A stretch of 64,000 nt of DNA from an uncultured Phycicoccus sp. Lineage in GTDB: Bacteria; Actinomycetota; Actinomycetes; Actinomycetales; Dermatophilaceae. The notes below the pieces were generated by a model, which was not told the DNA's origin, made no database searches, and saw only the letters and a list, made by a program, of their open reading frames with translations. The position numbers were made by a program, and so were the translations under genes. Position 1 is the first letter of the stretch; each line of letters opens with the position of its first letter. The stretch spans positions 62,001-126,000 of the forward strand of contig NZ_CANLZR010000001.1 in the NCBI RefSeq assembly GCF_947495705.1. The letters run 5' to 3'. Positions 35,311 to 43,453 of the stretch are shown piece after piece.

Positions 35311-36267
35311 TCAGCCCAGCTCGTCGAGCACGGCCGGCAGCACCTCGTGCATGTCGCCGATCACGGCGTAGTCGGCCTTGGTCACCATCGGCGCCTCGGC
35401 GTCGGTGTTGACGGCGATGATCGTCCGGCTCGACGCGCACCCGGCCCAGTGCTGGATGGAGCCGGAGATGCCGCACGCGAGATAGAGGTCGGGCGCGATC
35501 CGGGAGCCGGTCTGCCCCACCTGCTCGTGGTGCGGCCGCCAGCCGAGCGAGGTGACGACGCGCGAGACCCCCACCGCGCCGCCGAGCCGCTCCGCGAGGG
35601 CGTCGACCGCGGCGAAGCCGTCCGGGCCGCCGGCCCCACGCCCGGCGCCGACGACCACCCGTGCGCCGGCGAGCCCGGCGCTGTCGCCCTTCTCGCGCCG
35701 CTCGACCCGCACCACCTGGGCCCGCATGTCGCGGGGGTCCACGGGAACGGCGAGCGGCGAGACCCGCGCCTCGCCCGGAGTCGCCGCAGGGGAGGGCTCG
35801 ACCGCGTGGCCGGCCATCGTCAGGAGCCGGACCCGGCTCGAGACGGTGGCCCGTTCGAGCGCGGCGCCGCCGACCACCTGGCGCTCGACGACCAGCGGGG
35901 CGAGCGAGGTCACGGACACGACGTTGGCGGCCATCTGCAGGCCCCGGCGGGCGGCGACGTGGGCGAGCACCTCGTTGCCCCGCCCGGTGCCCGGGGCGAC
36001 GACGAGGTCGGCCCGGGCGGCCCGGCCGGCGGCCTCGACGACCGCGGCCCAGGCCGCCGCCGCGTACCGGTCGAGCGCCGGGTCGACCGCTTCGTGGACC
36101 ACGGCGACCCCGGCATCCCGGCAGTCGGCGACGGTCGCGGCGGAGGCCGCCCCGACGACGACCGCGTGCACGTCGCCGGCGCCGAGGGCGCGCGCGAAGG
36201 TCAGCGCCTCACGAGACACGAGCGAGGTGCGGCCCTCCTCGACCTCGACGAGCACGAGCACGCTCAT
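35311..36267 (-). CDS. etfA: Electron transfer flavoprotein alpha subunit
   Basis: A 318-residue ETF alpha subunit. The C-terminal FAD-binding domain shows VVVGAGRGAGGPDGF, SRVVTSLGWRPHHEQVGQTG and LYLACGISGSIQHWAGCASSRTIIAVNTDAEAP. Its ATG overlaps the stop of etfB. Because it is cotranscribed with the dimethylglycine/sarcosine-type dehydrogenase, this ETF probably takes electrons from that flavoenzyme and passes them to an ETF:quinone oxidoreductase elsewhere. It is likely a dedicated pathway copy rather than the housekeeping beta-oxidation ETF. Confidence 0.93.
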   Translation of the reverse strand: MSVLVLVEVEEGRTSLVSREALTFARALGAGDVHAVVVGAASAATVADCRDAGVAVVHEAVDPALDRYAAAAWAAVVEAAGRAARADLVVAPGTGRGNEVLAHVAARRGLQMAANVVSVTSLAPLVVERQVVGGAALERATVSSRVRLLTMAGHAVEPSPAATPGEARVSPLAVPVDPRDMRAQVVRVERREKGDSAGLAGARVVVGAGRGAGGPDGFAAVDALAERLGGAVGVSRVVTSLGWRPHHEQVGQTGSRIAPDLYLACGISGSIQHWAGCASSRTIIAVNTDAEAPMVTKADYAVIGDMHEVLPAVLDELG

Positions 36268-37037
36268 CGCTGCACCACCTTGAGCTCGCGGAGCACCGCG
36301 ACGAGGGCCGGCGCGGCGGCGGCGCCCTCGCCGAGGACGGTGACCTGGCTGGGCGGCGGCTCGGGGACGACGAGCGCCTCGCGGCCCGACCCCGCCGGGC
36401 TGCCGGACCACGTGCGGGTCTCGACCTCGGCCTTCTTCGCCCGCATCCGGCCCATGACGCTGGGGTACCGCGGGGTGACGCCACCCTCGAGGACCGTGGC
36501 GACGGCGGGCAGGGTCACCTCGTACACCTCGGTGCCCTCGGGACCCTCGCCGCGCAGGGTCGCGACGTCGCCGTCGACCTCGACGGTCTGGATGCCCGCC
36601 ACGACCGGGCGGTCGAGCAGGTACGAGAGCCGCACCCCCACCTGGAAGTCGCCGGTGTCGGCGGCGTCGTTGCCGAGCAGGACGAGGTCGTACGTCGTGC
36701 CGGCGGCCTGCCGGGCCTGAACCGCCTCGGCGATCGCCGCCGCCACGTCGGCCGGCCCGAGCAGGTCGGAGTCGGCCTCGACGAGGATGCCGTCGGTGCC
36801 GCCGACGGCCAGCGCGGCGCGGATCTGCTCGATGCTCTCCGGCGGGCCGACCGACAGCACGGTGACCGTCCCCTCGCTGGCCTCGGCGACGGCGACGGCC
36901 AGGGCGACGGCGGCCTCCTCGTGCGGGCTCGTCGTGTAGCCGGCGAACCGGCCGTCGACGCGCATCCCGTCGGGGGTCAGGACGACCTCGCCGGTGGGGT
37001 CGGGCACGCGCTTGACGCAGACGAGGACGTTGCTCAC
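36264..37037 (-). CDS. etfB: Electron transfer flavoprotein beta subunit
   Basis: A 257-residue ETF beta subunit, binding AMP and forming the partner of etfA. Features: NVLVCVKRVPDP at the start, SPHEEAAVALAVAVAE, VLLGNDAADTGDFQVGVRLSYLL and the PAVATVLEGG...PRYPSVMGRMRAKK segment that includes the ETF recognition region. GTG 37037 overlaps the upstream dehydrogenase stop by GTGA, giving tight translational coupling. Confidence 0.93.
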   Translation of the reverse strand: MSNVLVCVKRVPDPTGEVVLTPDGMRVDGRFAGYTTSPHEEAAVALAVAVAEASEGTVTVLSVGPPESIEQIRAALAVGGTDGILVEADSDLLGPADVAAAIAEAVQARQAAGTTYDLVLLGNDAADTGDFQVGVRLSYLLDRPVVAGIQTVEVDGDVATLRGEGPEGTEVYEVTLPAVATVLEGGVTPRYPSVMGRMRAKKAEVETRTWSGSPAGSGREALVVPEPPPSQVTVLGEGAAAAPALVAVLRELKVVQR

Positions 37038-39556
37038 GCCAGCCCCCGGATCCGCTCGTTCCCGGGGTCGAACAGCGGGGTGGCGTCCACGGCGGCCACC
37101 GTCACCGGGTACAGCTCCTCCATGTACGAGACCGCGAGCTCGTTGCCGAGCACCGCCGCGTCGGGTGGCAGGAACGCCATGAGCACGTGCTTGCCGAGGC
37201 TCGGGGCGGACCCGGCGGTCGTGACGTAGGGGTGCCGGCCGTGGCCGTCGGTGAGGGTGCCGCCGTCCCGGGTGAGGATCGGCTCGCCGCCGAGCATGTA
37301 GCGCTTTCTCCCGCTCGCGGAGGTGTGGTCGTCGACGGTCAGGGAGCAGAGCACCGTCTTCGGGGGCTCGCCGGCCTGGGCGAGCACGGCGTCCTTGCCG
37401 AGGAAGTCCTGGTCCTTCCACTTCGCCCGGGACATGCCGGTCTCCATGAGCGTGCGCTCGGTGTCGAGCTCGGTGCCGTAGGCGCGGTAGCCCTTCTCGA
37501 GGCGGCCGGTGGTGCCGTAGACGCCGATGCCGACCGGGACCATCCCGTGCGGCGTCCCGGCCTCGAGCAGCCGGGCCCACAGCGCGGCCCCGGCCTCCAT
37601 CGGGGTGTAGAGCTCCCAGCCGAACTCCCCGACGTAGGAGATGCGGGAGGCGAGGACGTGCAGGCCGCCGACCTCGATCTCCCGGCAGCTGCCGAAGCCG
37701 AGGCCCGACGGCGAGAGGTCTGCGTCGGTGACCGACGAGACGATGTCGAGGGCCCGCGGGCCCCACAGGCCGATGGTCGTCCAGCTCGAGGTGAGGTCGA
37801 CGACGACCGCGCCGCCGTCCTCGGGCATCCGGTCGGCGAACCACTTCTTGTCGGCCATGCCGTGCGCGCCGCCGGTGACGACCCGGAACCGGTCGTGCGC
37901 CAGCCGCATGACGGTGAGGTCGGACCGGAAGCCGCCGCGCTCGTCGAGGACGGGGGTGTAGACGACGCGCCCGACGCGCACGTCGGCCTGGGCGACGATG
38001 ATCCGCTGGACGGCCTCGAGGGCGCGCGGCCCGACGACGTCGAAGATCGCGAACGCCGAGAGGTCGACGAGCCCGGCGGCCTCGCGCATCCGCAGGTGCT
38101 CGGCGTTGATGACCGGGCTCCACCAGCGGGCGTCCCACTCGTGCTCGCGCGGCATGCAGGCGTCGCCGTACTCCTCGACGAGACCGGCGTTGGACTCGTA
38201 CCAGTGCGGGCGCTCCCAGCCGGCGGTCTCGAAGAACACGGCGCCGAGGTCCCGCTGGGAGGCGTGCATCGGCGCCAGCCGGACGTTGCGGTTGCTCGAC
38301 CACTGCTCGCCCGGGTGGACGATGCCGTAGGTCTTGTTGAACGCCTCGGAGGTGCGCGCCCTGACGTGGGCGCGGGTGCGCTGGTGCGGGTGGAAGCGGG
38401 CGATGTCGCTGTGCCCGAGGTCGATCTCGGGGTTGCCGTGGGTCATCCACTCGGCGACGGCGCGGGCGGTGCCGGGGCCCTCCTTGATCCAGACGGCGGC
38501 GGCCGACCACAGGCCCTTGACCTCGGGGGTCTCGCCGAGGATCGGGTAGCCGTCGGGCGTCAGCGAGAGCAGCCCGTTGATGGCGTAGCGGATCTCGGCG
38601 CGCTCGTCGCCGAGCAGCTCGGGCATCAGCTCGAGGGCCTGCTCGAGCTGGGGGTCGAAGTCGTCCTCGGTGAACGGCATCTCGGTCGGGGAGAGCTTGG
38701 CCTGCTCGATCGAGGGGATGTCGTCGGGGTCCCAGAGGATCGGGCGGTGGGCGTACGAGCCGACCTCCATGTCGGAGCCGTGCTGGCGCTCGTAGCAGAA
38801 GGTGTCCATGTCGCGCACGATCGGGTAGCTGATCTCGCCCGGTCGCTCCGCGAGGACCTCGCACGGGCCGACCGAGATCATCTGGTGCACCGCCGGGGTG
38901 AGCGGGATGTGCGCGCCGGCCATCCGGGCGATCCGCGGGCTCCACACCCCGCAGGCGACGACGACGGTGTCGGCCTCGATCCGGCCCTGGTTCGTCTCGA
39001 CCGCGCGGATCCGGCCGTCGACGACCTCCATCCCGGTGACCTCGACGTTCGGGACGGTCGTCAGCGCGCCGCGCTCGACGGCCCGCTCGCGGAAGATCGT
39101 GCCGGCTCGGAGGCTGTCGACCACCCCGACGGTCGGGAACCAGGCGGCGCCGATGATGACGCTCGGGTCGAGGAAGGGGACCTTCTCGGCGACCTGCTCG
39201 GGGGTGACCAGCTCGGCGGGGATGCCCCACGCCTTGGCGCTGCTCATCCGGCGGCGCAGCTCCTCCATCCGCTCCTCGGTGCGGGCCACCTCGTAGCCGC
39301 CGGACTGGGTGAACACCCCGAGCTCCTCGTACTGGCGCACCGAGTCGAGGGTGATGTCGGCGAACTCGCGGGAGTGGTCGACCGGGAAGATGAAGTTGCT
39401 CGCGTGGCCGGTGGAGCCGCCGGGGTTGGGCAGCGGCCCCTTGTCGAGCTGGACGATGTCGGTCCAGCCGAGCTCGGCGAGGTGGTGGACGAGGGAGTTC
39501 CCGACGATGCCCGCACCGATGACGACGCAGCGGGCGGAGGAGGGGAGGGGGGCCAT
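37034..39556 (-). CDS. Dimethylglycine/sarcosine dehydrogenase-like flavoprotein with GcvT folate domain
   Basis: An 840-residue two-part enzyme. Residues 1-400 are a DAO-type FAD domain (CVVIGAGIVGNSLVHHLAELG, then GGSTGHASNFIF, with His51 at the site where relatives attach FAD covalently). The C-terminal half (about 430-840) is a GcvT-like THF-binding domain (KGYRAYGTELDTE, DFLGKDAV). Relatives demethylate dimethylglycine or sarcosine and capture the methyl as 5,10-methylene-THF. Coupled to etfB and etfA, so a dehydrogenase rather than an oxidase is likely. AGGAAGGA precedes the ATG; an upstream palindrome overlaps its promoter. Confidence 0.9.
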   Translation of the reverse strand: MAPLPSSARCVVIGAGIVGNSLVHHLAELGWTDIVQLDKGPLPNPGGSTGHASNFIFPVDHSREFADITLDSVRQYEELGVFTQSGGYEVARTEERMEELRRRMSSAKAWGIPAELVTPEQVAEKVPFLDPSVIIGAAWFPTVGVVDSLRAGTIFRERAVERGALTTVPNVEVTGMEVVDGRIRAVETNQGRIEADTVVVACGVWSPRIARMAGAHIPLTPAVHQMISVGPCEVLAERPGEISYPIVRDMDTFCYERQHGSDMEVGSYAHRPILWDPDDIPSIEQAKLSPTEMPFTEDDFDPQLEQALELMPELLGDERAEIRYAINGLLSLTPDGYPILGETPEVKGLWSAAAVWIKEGPGTARAVAEWMTHGNPEIDLGHSDIARFHPHQRTRAHVRARTSEAFNKTYGIVHPGEQWSSNRNVRLAPMHASQRDLGAVFFETAGWERPHWYESNAGLVEEYGDACMPREHEWDARWWSPVINAEHLRMREAAGLVDLSAFAIFDVVGPRALEAVQRIIVAQADVRVGRVVYTPVLDERGGFRSDLTVMRLAHDRFRVVTGGAHGMADKKWFADRMPEDGGAVVVDLTSSWTTIGLWGPRALDIVSSVTDADLSPSGLGFGSCREIEVGGLHVLASRISYVGEFGWELYTPMEAGAALWARLLEAGTPHGMVPVGIGVYGTTGRLEKGYRAYGTELDTERTLMETGMSRAKWKDQDFLGKDAVLAQAGEPPKTVLCSLTVDDHTSASGRKRYMLGGEPILTRDGGTLTDGHGRHPYVTTAGSAPSLGKHVLMAFLPPDAAVLGNELAVSYMEELYPVTVAAVDATPLFDPGNERIRGLA

Positions 39557-39585
39557 GGGCGGGTCCTTCCTGGCACTCGTCGCGG

Positions 39586-39619
39586 TGCGTAATACGCAAC
39601 GCGACGCTCATCGTGCAAC
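39586..39619 (-). promoter_or_regulatory. Promoter/operator of the dimethylglycine dehydrogenase operon
   Basis: On the minus strand TTGCAC (39613-39618) and TATTAC (39589-39594) are spaced by 18 bases. A perfect palindrome TGCGTAATACGCA (39586-39598) covers the -10, and ACGCAAC (39594-39600) and GTGCAAC (39613-39619) form repeats 19 bases apart on the plus strand. The same kind of paired CGCAAC sites lies before the neighbouring iclR gene, so this is a good candidate IclR binding region. Confidence 0.55.
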
Positions 39620-39700
39620 ACGAGGGTCCAGCATGGCAGAGCGAGCTGGGCATGCCAAGGACCTGTCCACCCTGGGGGACAGGGGTCGCAGGGCCCGGGC

Positions 39701-40483
39701 TCAGCGGCCGGCGGGGCCGGGGGAGAGCCGCCCGGAGACCTCGGCGGCCGCGGCGCAGACGGCCGTCGCGACCTCCGCCACCCGGGCCCGGTCGAACCGG
39801 AAGGTGGGGCCCGAGACGCTGACCGACGCGACGATGTCGCCGCGGGCGTCGCGCACCGGCGCGGCCACGGCCGTGAGTCCCACGTCGAGCTCGTCGACGG
39901 CGATCGCCCAGCCGCGCTCGCGGACCTCGGCGAGCTGGGCGTCGAGGGCGGCGCGGTCGGTGAGCGTCGCGGGCGTGTACCCGGTGAGGTCGCCGAGCAC
40001 CCGGCCGAGCTCGGGGTCCGTCAGCTCGCTGACGAGGACCTTGCCGTTGCTCGTGGCGTGCAGCGGGATGTGCTGCCCGACCCAGTTGTACGACGACAGG
40101 TTCGAGGCGCCCGAGACCTGGTCGACGTAGAGCGCCGCTCCGCCGGCGAGCACGGCGAGGTTGACGGTCTCGCCGGTCTGCGAGGCGAGGCGGCGGACGA
40201 CGGGCCGGGCCTCCTGCACGAGGTCGGGCCGGGCGCTCGTGGCCCCCGCGAGCTTGAGGATGCCCACGCCCAGCCGGTACCGCCCGCGCTCCTCGACCTG
40301 CTCGACGAGGCGCCGGCGTTCGAGCGCCGCCACCAGCCGGCTGGCGGTGGACTTGTGGACGCCGAGCTCCTGGGCCAGCTGCGTGATGCCGGCCTGCCCG
40401 TGCAGGGCCAGCAGCTCGAGGATCGTCACGGCCCGGTCGACGGACTGGACCGTGCTGCCGCCCTCCGGACCCGTGGTGCGCAT
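39701..40483 (-). CDS. IclR family transcriptional regulator
   Basis: A 260-residue regulator: N-terminal winged helix (SVDRAVTILELLALHG, ITQLAQELGVHKSTASRLVAAL) and a C-terminal IclR effector domain (GETVNLAVL, LHATSNGKVLVS, and the DELDVGLTAVAAPVRD motif). It is immediately upstream of and codirectional with the dehydrogenase-ETF genes, which it probably controls. TACCGT (40490-40495) lies 6 bases before the ATG. Paired CGCAAC repeats around this -10 suggest autoregulation. Confidence 0.92.
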   Translation of the reverse strand: MRTTGPEGGSTVQSVDRAVTILELLALHGQAGITQLAQELGVHKSTASRLVAALERRRLVEQVEERGRYRLGVGILKLAGATSARPDLVQEARPVVRRLASQTGETVNLAVLAGGAALYVDQVSGASNLSSYNWVGQHIPLHATSNGKVLVSELTDPELGRVLGDLTGYTPATLTDRAALDAQLAEVRERGWAIAVDELDVGLTAVAAPVRDARGDIVASVSVSGPTFRFDRARVAEVATAVCAAAAEVSGRLSPGPAGR

Positions 40484-40484
40484 G

Positions 40485-40509
40485 ACGCAACGGTAGCGAA
40501 GAGCGCAAC
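40485..40509 (-). promoter_or_regulatory. Candidate autoregulatory IclR site
   Basis: ACGCAAC (40485-40491) and GCGCAAC (40503-40509), 18 bases apart, flank the -10 of the iclR gene. They match the repeats near the dehydrogenase promoter (39594-39600, 39613-39619) in sequence and spacing. Confidence 0.45.
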
Positions 40510-40558
40510 CGGGAGCCGCAGCGTCCGCTGCCGGTGGTGGAGCCCTCGGTAGCGTCGT

Positions 40559-41458
40559 TCAGCGCTCGAGGACGTCGTTGATCGCATCGACCACGACGCC
40601 GGGGTCGCTCAGGTACAGCTCGTGTCCCGCTCCGGCCTGGGTGAACGAGCCTTGCGGCCAGCCTTCGCTGAGGGACTTGGTGATCTCGACGTACGCAGGG
40701 TAGGTACGGCCGCAGATGTCGTCGGGGCTCTCACACTGCTTGCTGCTGGACACCACCATGTGGAACGGGACCCCATCGGGTGCGGGCGTCGACGCGATCT
40801 GCTGGCTGATCTGACGGAAGTCGAAGGCCTCGCTGCTTCCGGTGCCGCCGAAGTACGCGGTCTCGTCGTCCCGCTCCGACGCCGTCATCTCGGGGAATGC
40901 GCGTTCGGCCCATTCGTCCCAGGGTGGGACCGGGTTCAGCGCGACGACTCCGGCGACGTCCGCGGGGTGGGTCTTGGCGTACGCCTGGACGAGCATCCCA
41001 CCGGCGGAGCTCCCGACCAGGACGTACGGCGCCGGCACCTTCGCCGCGGCGAGGAGGCCGTGCAGGTCCGTCACCACGTCAGGGTGGCGTCGCGGCAGCG
41101 GCGCTCCCGAGTCGCTCCCCCCGGTGTTGGCGCGGTCGTAGGAGCAGACGCGCACTCGATCGGAGAACTCGCTCTCGACGACCTCGCCCATCTCCGACGA
41201 GGGAACTCCGTCCCCGGCCTCGAGGACGACGGTGGGAGACCCTGTGCCCGTGCACTCGAGGTTGAGCCGACGGGCTCCGACGGAGAAGGTGCCCGTGATC
41301 GAGCCGTCAGGTGCCGCAGCGCCGGAGCCGCTCCGGCTGGGCGACATCGGTGGGCCCGACGTCGATGGATCCGGATCGCCAGGCGGTGTCGGCTCGGGAC
41401 CTGAAGAACACGCTCCGAGGGCCAGGACCGAAGCCACGATCACGACGAGCGTCTTCAT
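40559..41458 (-). CDS. Alpha/beta-hydrolase lipoprotein
   Basis: A 299-residue exported hydrolase. A signal sequence with lipobox LGAC (Cys17) is followed by a Pro/Ser/Gly linker to about residue 55 and an alpha/beta-hydrolase domain. The nucleophile elbow is VGSSAGG and a late AGAGHELYL supplies the His. The oxyanion/acid region lies around VVALNPVPPWDEW. GGGGAA is upstream of ATG 41458. It would act outside the membrane on an unknown ester or lactone. It is codirectional with but separated by 75 bases from iclR. Confidence 0.85.
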   Translation of the reverse strand: MKTLVVIVASVLALGACSSGPEPTPPGDPDPSTSGPPMSPSRSGSGAAAPDGSITGTFSVGARRLNLECTGTGSPTVVLEAGDGVPSSEMGEVVESEFSDRVRVCSYDRANTGGSDSGAPLPRRHPDVVTDLHGLLAAAKVPAPYVLVGSSAGGMLVQAYAKTHPADVAGVVALNPVPPWDEWAERAFPEMTASERDDETAYFGGTGSSEAFDFRQISQQIASTPAPDGVPFHMVVSSSKQCESPDDICGRTYPAYVEITKSLSEGWPQGSFTQAGAGHELYLSDPGVVVDAINDVLER

Positions 41459-41554
41459 CGTGTTCCCCTGACGTCCGCAGTTGTCCGACGTGCTCAAGGT
41501 CGCAGGGGTTCGGGTCCCTGGCAAGGTCTTTACCGCACCCCCCGCAGCGCGTCG

Positions 41555-41869
41555 CTACGCCGGCAGCTCGTCGGCGCTCAGACGCCGCGCCTCCTCGGTG
41601 ACGAGGATGCGTGTGATCGGGGCTCCGGCCAGCGCGGGGCTGTTCGCGGGCGTCGACCACACCCGGGTCCGCAGCATCTCGAGGAAGGCCTGGGCCTCCT
41701 CGCCGGAGTCGAAGTCGAGGTCCACGATGACGTACTGCGCGTCGTCGACGGGACGCCTGATGAGGTAGCCACGGGCCCCGGCCGCGGCGCGCATGTCGGC
41801 GAACCGGTCGAACGCCCCCTTCCAGACGGTGTAGTCGGTGATCTTGTGCTCGATGCGTAGGGTCTTCAT
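41555..41869 (-). CDS. Small ABM-like (ferredoxin-fold) protein
   Basis: A 104-residue protein with the sequence character of dimeric alpha/beta-barrel antibiotic-biosynthesis-monooxygenase-like proteins (WKGAFDRFADMRAAAGARGY, then YVIVDLDFDSGEEAQAFLEML). The family includes monooxygenases and heme-binding or non-enzymatic members. It diverges from a LuxR regulator across a 22-bp near-palindrome, so the regulator probably controls it. Confidence 0.65.
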   Translation of the reverse strand: MKTLRIEHKITDYTVWKGAFDRFADMRAAAGARGYLIRRPVDDAQYVIVDLDFDSGEEAQAFLEMLRTRVWSTPANSPALAGAPITRILVTEEARRLSADELPA

Positions 41870-41902
41870 GCACCGAGCATGGGTCGCGACGTGGACCGAG
41901 CG

Positions 41903-41924
41903 ACATCCCAGATGTCTGGGGTGT
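41903..41924. promoter_or_regulatory. 22-bp near-palindromic operator between ABM-like and LuxR genes
   Basis: ACATCCCAGA (41903-41912) and TCTGGGGTGT (41915-41924) are inverted with 9 of 10 pairs matching and a 2-base centre. It is centred in the 77-base divergent intergenic region, 22 bases before the LuxR gene, just upstream of its -10 (TAGCCT, 41935-41940). It is a likely binding site for the adjacent LuxR-type regulator. Confidence 0.6.
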
Positions 41925-41946
41925 TTCCGCCCGCTAGCCTGACCGG

Positions 41947-42990
41947 ATGGCTCGGGCCAGGGCTGGCGCGCTGAACCGCGACACCGTCGATCGCCTCGCG
42001 GCGAAGCAGAGCGACTCGCGGGCGTTCCGGGCCGCCGTCCTGGACCACCTCCGACGGGCGGTGGGGTTCGACTGGTTCGCCTGGGTGGTGACGGACCCGG
42101 GGACGACCGTGGGCGTCGACCCGCTCGCGCACCTGCCCGACCTCGCCGTGCTGCCGACGGTGATCCGGCTGAAGTACCTGACGGCGGTCAACCGGTGGAC
42201 GACGCTCGGCGACGCCGCGCTGTTGGGCGGACAGGCCGCGGAGAGCCCGCTCTGGCGGGAGGTCCAGCGCCGCTACCGGGTGGTGGACGTTGCCTCGGTC
42301 GTGTTCCGCGACCGCTTCGGATGCTGGGGCTTCCTCGACCTGTGGTCCACGCGCGGGTACGGCGCCGACGACGTCGAGCTGCTGCGTCAGCTGGCGCCCG
42401 GGCTGACGGCGGCGCTGCGGGTGCGGCAGTCGCGCACCTTCGGCGTCGTCCCCGCTCGCACCGGACGGTCACTCCCCGGCCCGGCCGTGCTCCTGCTGCG
42501 AGACGACCTGTCCCTCCTGGGTCAGACCGACGCGGCGCAGGAGTGGTTGCGCATGATGCTTCCGCAACCCGACGGTGTCCGCCCGATCCCGGCGGGTGCG
42601 TACAACGTCGCCGCCCAGCTCCTCGCGGGCGAGAACGGGGTGGACGACCACGAGCCGATGGCCCGGATCCACCTGACGGACGGCCTGTGGGTGACCTTGC
42701 GGGCGTCGCGCCTGGACCCCGGCGACCTGGTCGCCGTGGCGATCGAGCCGACGGCCCCGGGCGACCGGCTCGACGTGTTCGCCCGCGCCCACGGTCTCTC
42801 GGACCGGGAGCGTGAGCTCGTGGAGCTGCTCGCCCAGGGCGCCGACACGGCCGAGGCCGCGGCACGCATGTCGGTGTCCTCGCACACCGTGCAGGACCAC
42901 CTCAAGGCGGTCTTCACCAAGACGGGAACGAGGAACCGGCGCGTGCTGCTCTCGCACGCGCTCGGCGTGCGCACCGACGAGACCCGGTAG
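41947..42990 (+). CDS. LuxR-type transcriptional regulator
   Basis: A 347-residue regulator with a GAF/PAS-like N-terminal sensory half (FDWFAWVVTDPGTTVG, then FGCWGFLDLWS) and a C-terminal LuxR/GerE helix-turn-helix (LSDRERELVELLAQGADTAE, SVSSHTVQDHLKAVFTKTGT). There is no receiver domain, so it probably responds to a ligand rather than a kinase. Leaderless start is suggested by TAGCCT at 6 bases from the ATG. The divergent ABM-like gene is the likely target. Confidence 0.88.
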   Translation: MARARAGALNRDTVDRLAAKQSDSRAFRAAVLDHLRRAVGFDWFAWVVTDPGTTVGVDPLAHLPDLAVLPTVIRLKYLTAVNRWTTLGDAALLGGQAAESPLWREVQRRYRVVDVASVVFRDRFGCWGFLDLWSTRGYGADDVELLRQLAPGLTAALRVRQSRTFGVVPARTGRSLPGPAVLLLRDDLSLLGQTDAAQEWLRMMLPQPDGVRPIPAGAYNVAAQLLAGENGVDDHEPMARIHLTDGLWVTLRASRLDPGDLVAVAIEPTAPGDRLDVFARAHGLSDRERELVELLAQGADTAEAAARMSVSSHTVQDHLKAVFTKTGTRNRRVLLSHALGVRTDETR

Positions 42991-43034
42991 ACGGCCGGGC
43001 CTCGATCGACTCGCCCGGGGCGGGCCCGGCCGGG

Positions 43035-43322
43035 TCAGCTCCTGCGCTGGAGCGTCTCCATCATGCGCCGGATCTGTGCCTCGTCGGGTTCGCTCGCGAA
43101 GTACACGTCCCACCCGTGCAGGGCCACCCCGATGCCCCACCCGGCGATCGGGAAGAGCGGCCAGAAGAACGCTCCCGGGCTGCTGATCGCCCAGATCCCG
43201 ACGAGCAGGCTGTTCACCAGGACGTAGATGAGCAGGTGGCTCTGGAACTCCCGCCGCTTCTTGAGCTCCTTGATCGCCCGCTCACGCAGGGCACTGTCGC
43301 CGGACATCTGTTCCTGGACCAT
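43035..43322 (-). CDS. 2TM domain membrane protein
   Basis: A 95-residue protein with an N-terminal charged helix (RERAIKELKKRREFQSHL) followed by two transmembrane helices (about 29-48 and 53-72) and a C-terminal charged tail, the layout of the 2TM-domain family. Function unknown. The ATG at 43322 is chosen because AAGGAGGT lies 4 bases upstream; a GTG 15 bases earlier would overlap that site. Confidence 0.8.
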   Translation of the reverse strand: MVQEQMSGDSALRERAIKELKKRREFQSHLLIYVLVNSLLVGIWAISSPGAFFWPLFPIAGWGIGVALHGWDVYFASEPDEAQIRRMMETLQRRS

Positions 43323-43453
43323 GACGACCTCCTTCACCGACGACGCTACGACTCCTTCGCCACCCCGGACAGTGACCTTCGGCCCGCGTCCGGACGACCT
43401 TCGTCGGCTTCCCCCGAGGCCCCGCCGGGGGAACGCGGGCTAGGTTCGTCTGC

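Noticed and set aside
36264-40508. A single minus-strand frame open over 4.2 kb
   Set aside because: It is etfB read back through the shadow of the dehydrogenase and IclR genes. The true genes in another frame carry clear family motifs; the open frame is a product of GC-rich codon bias.
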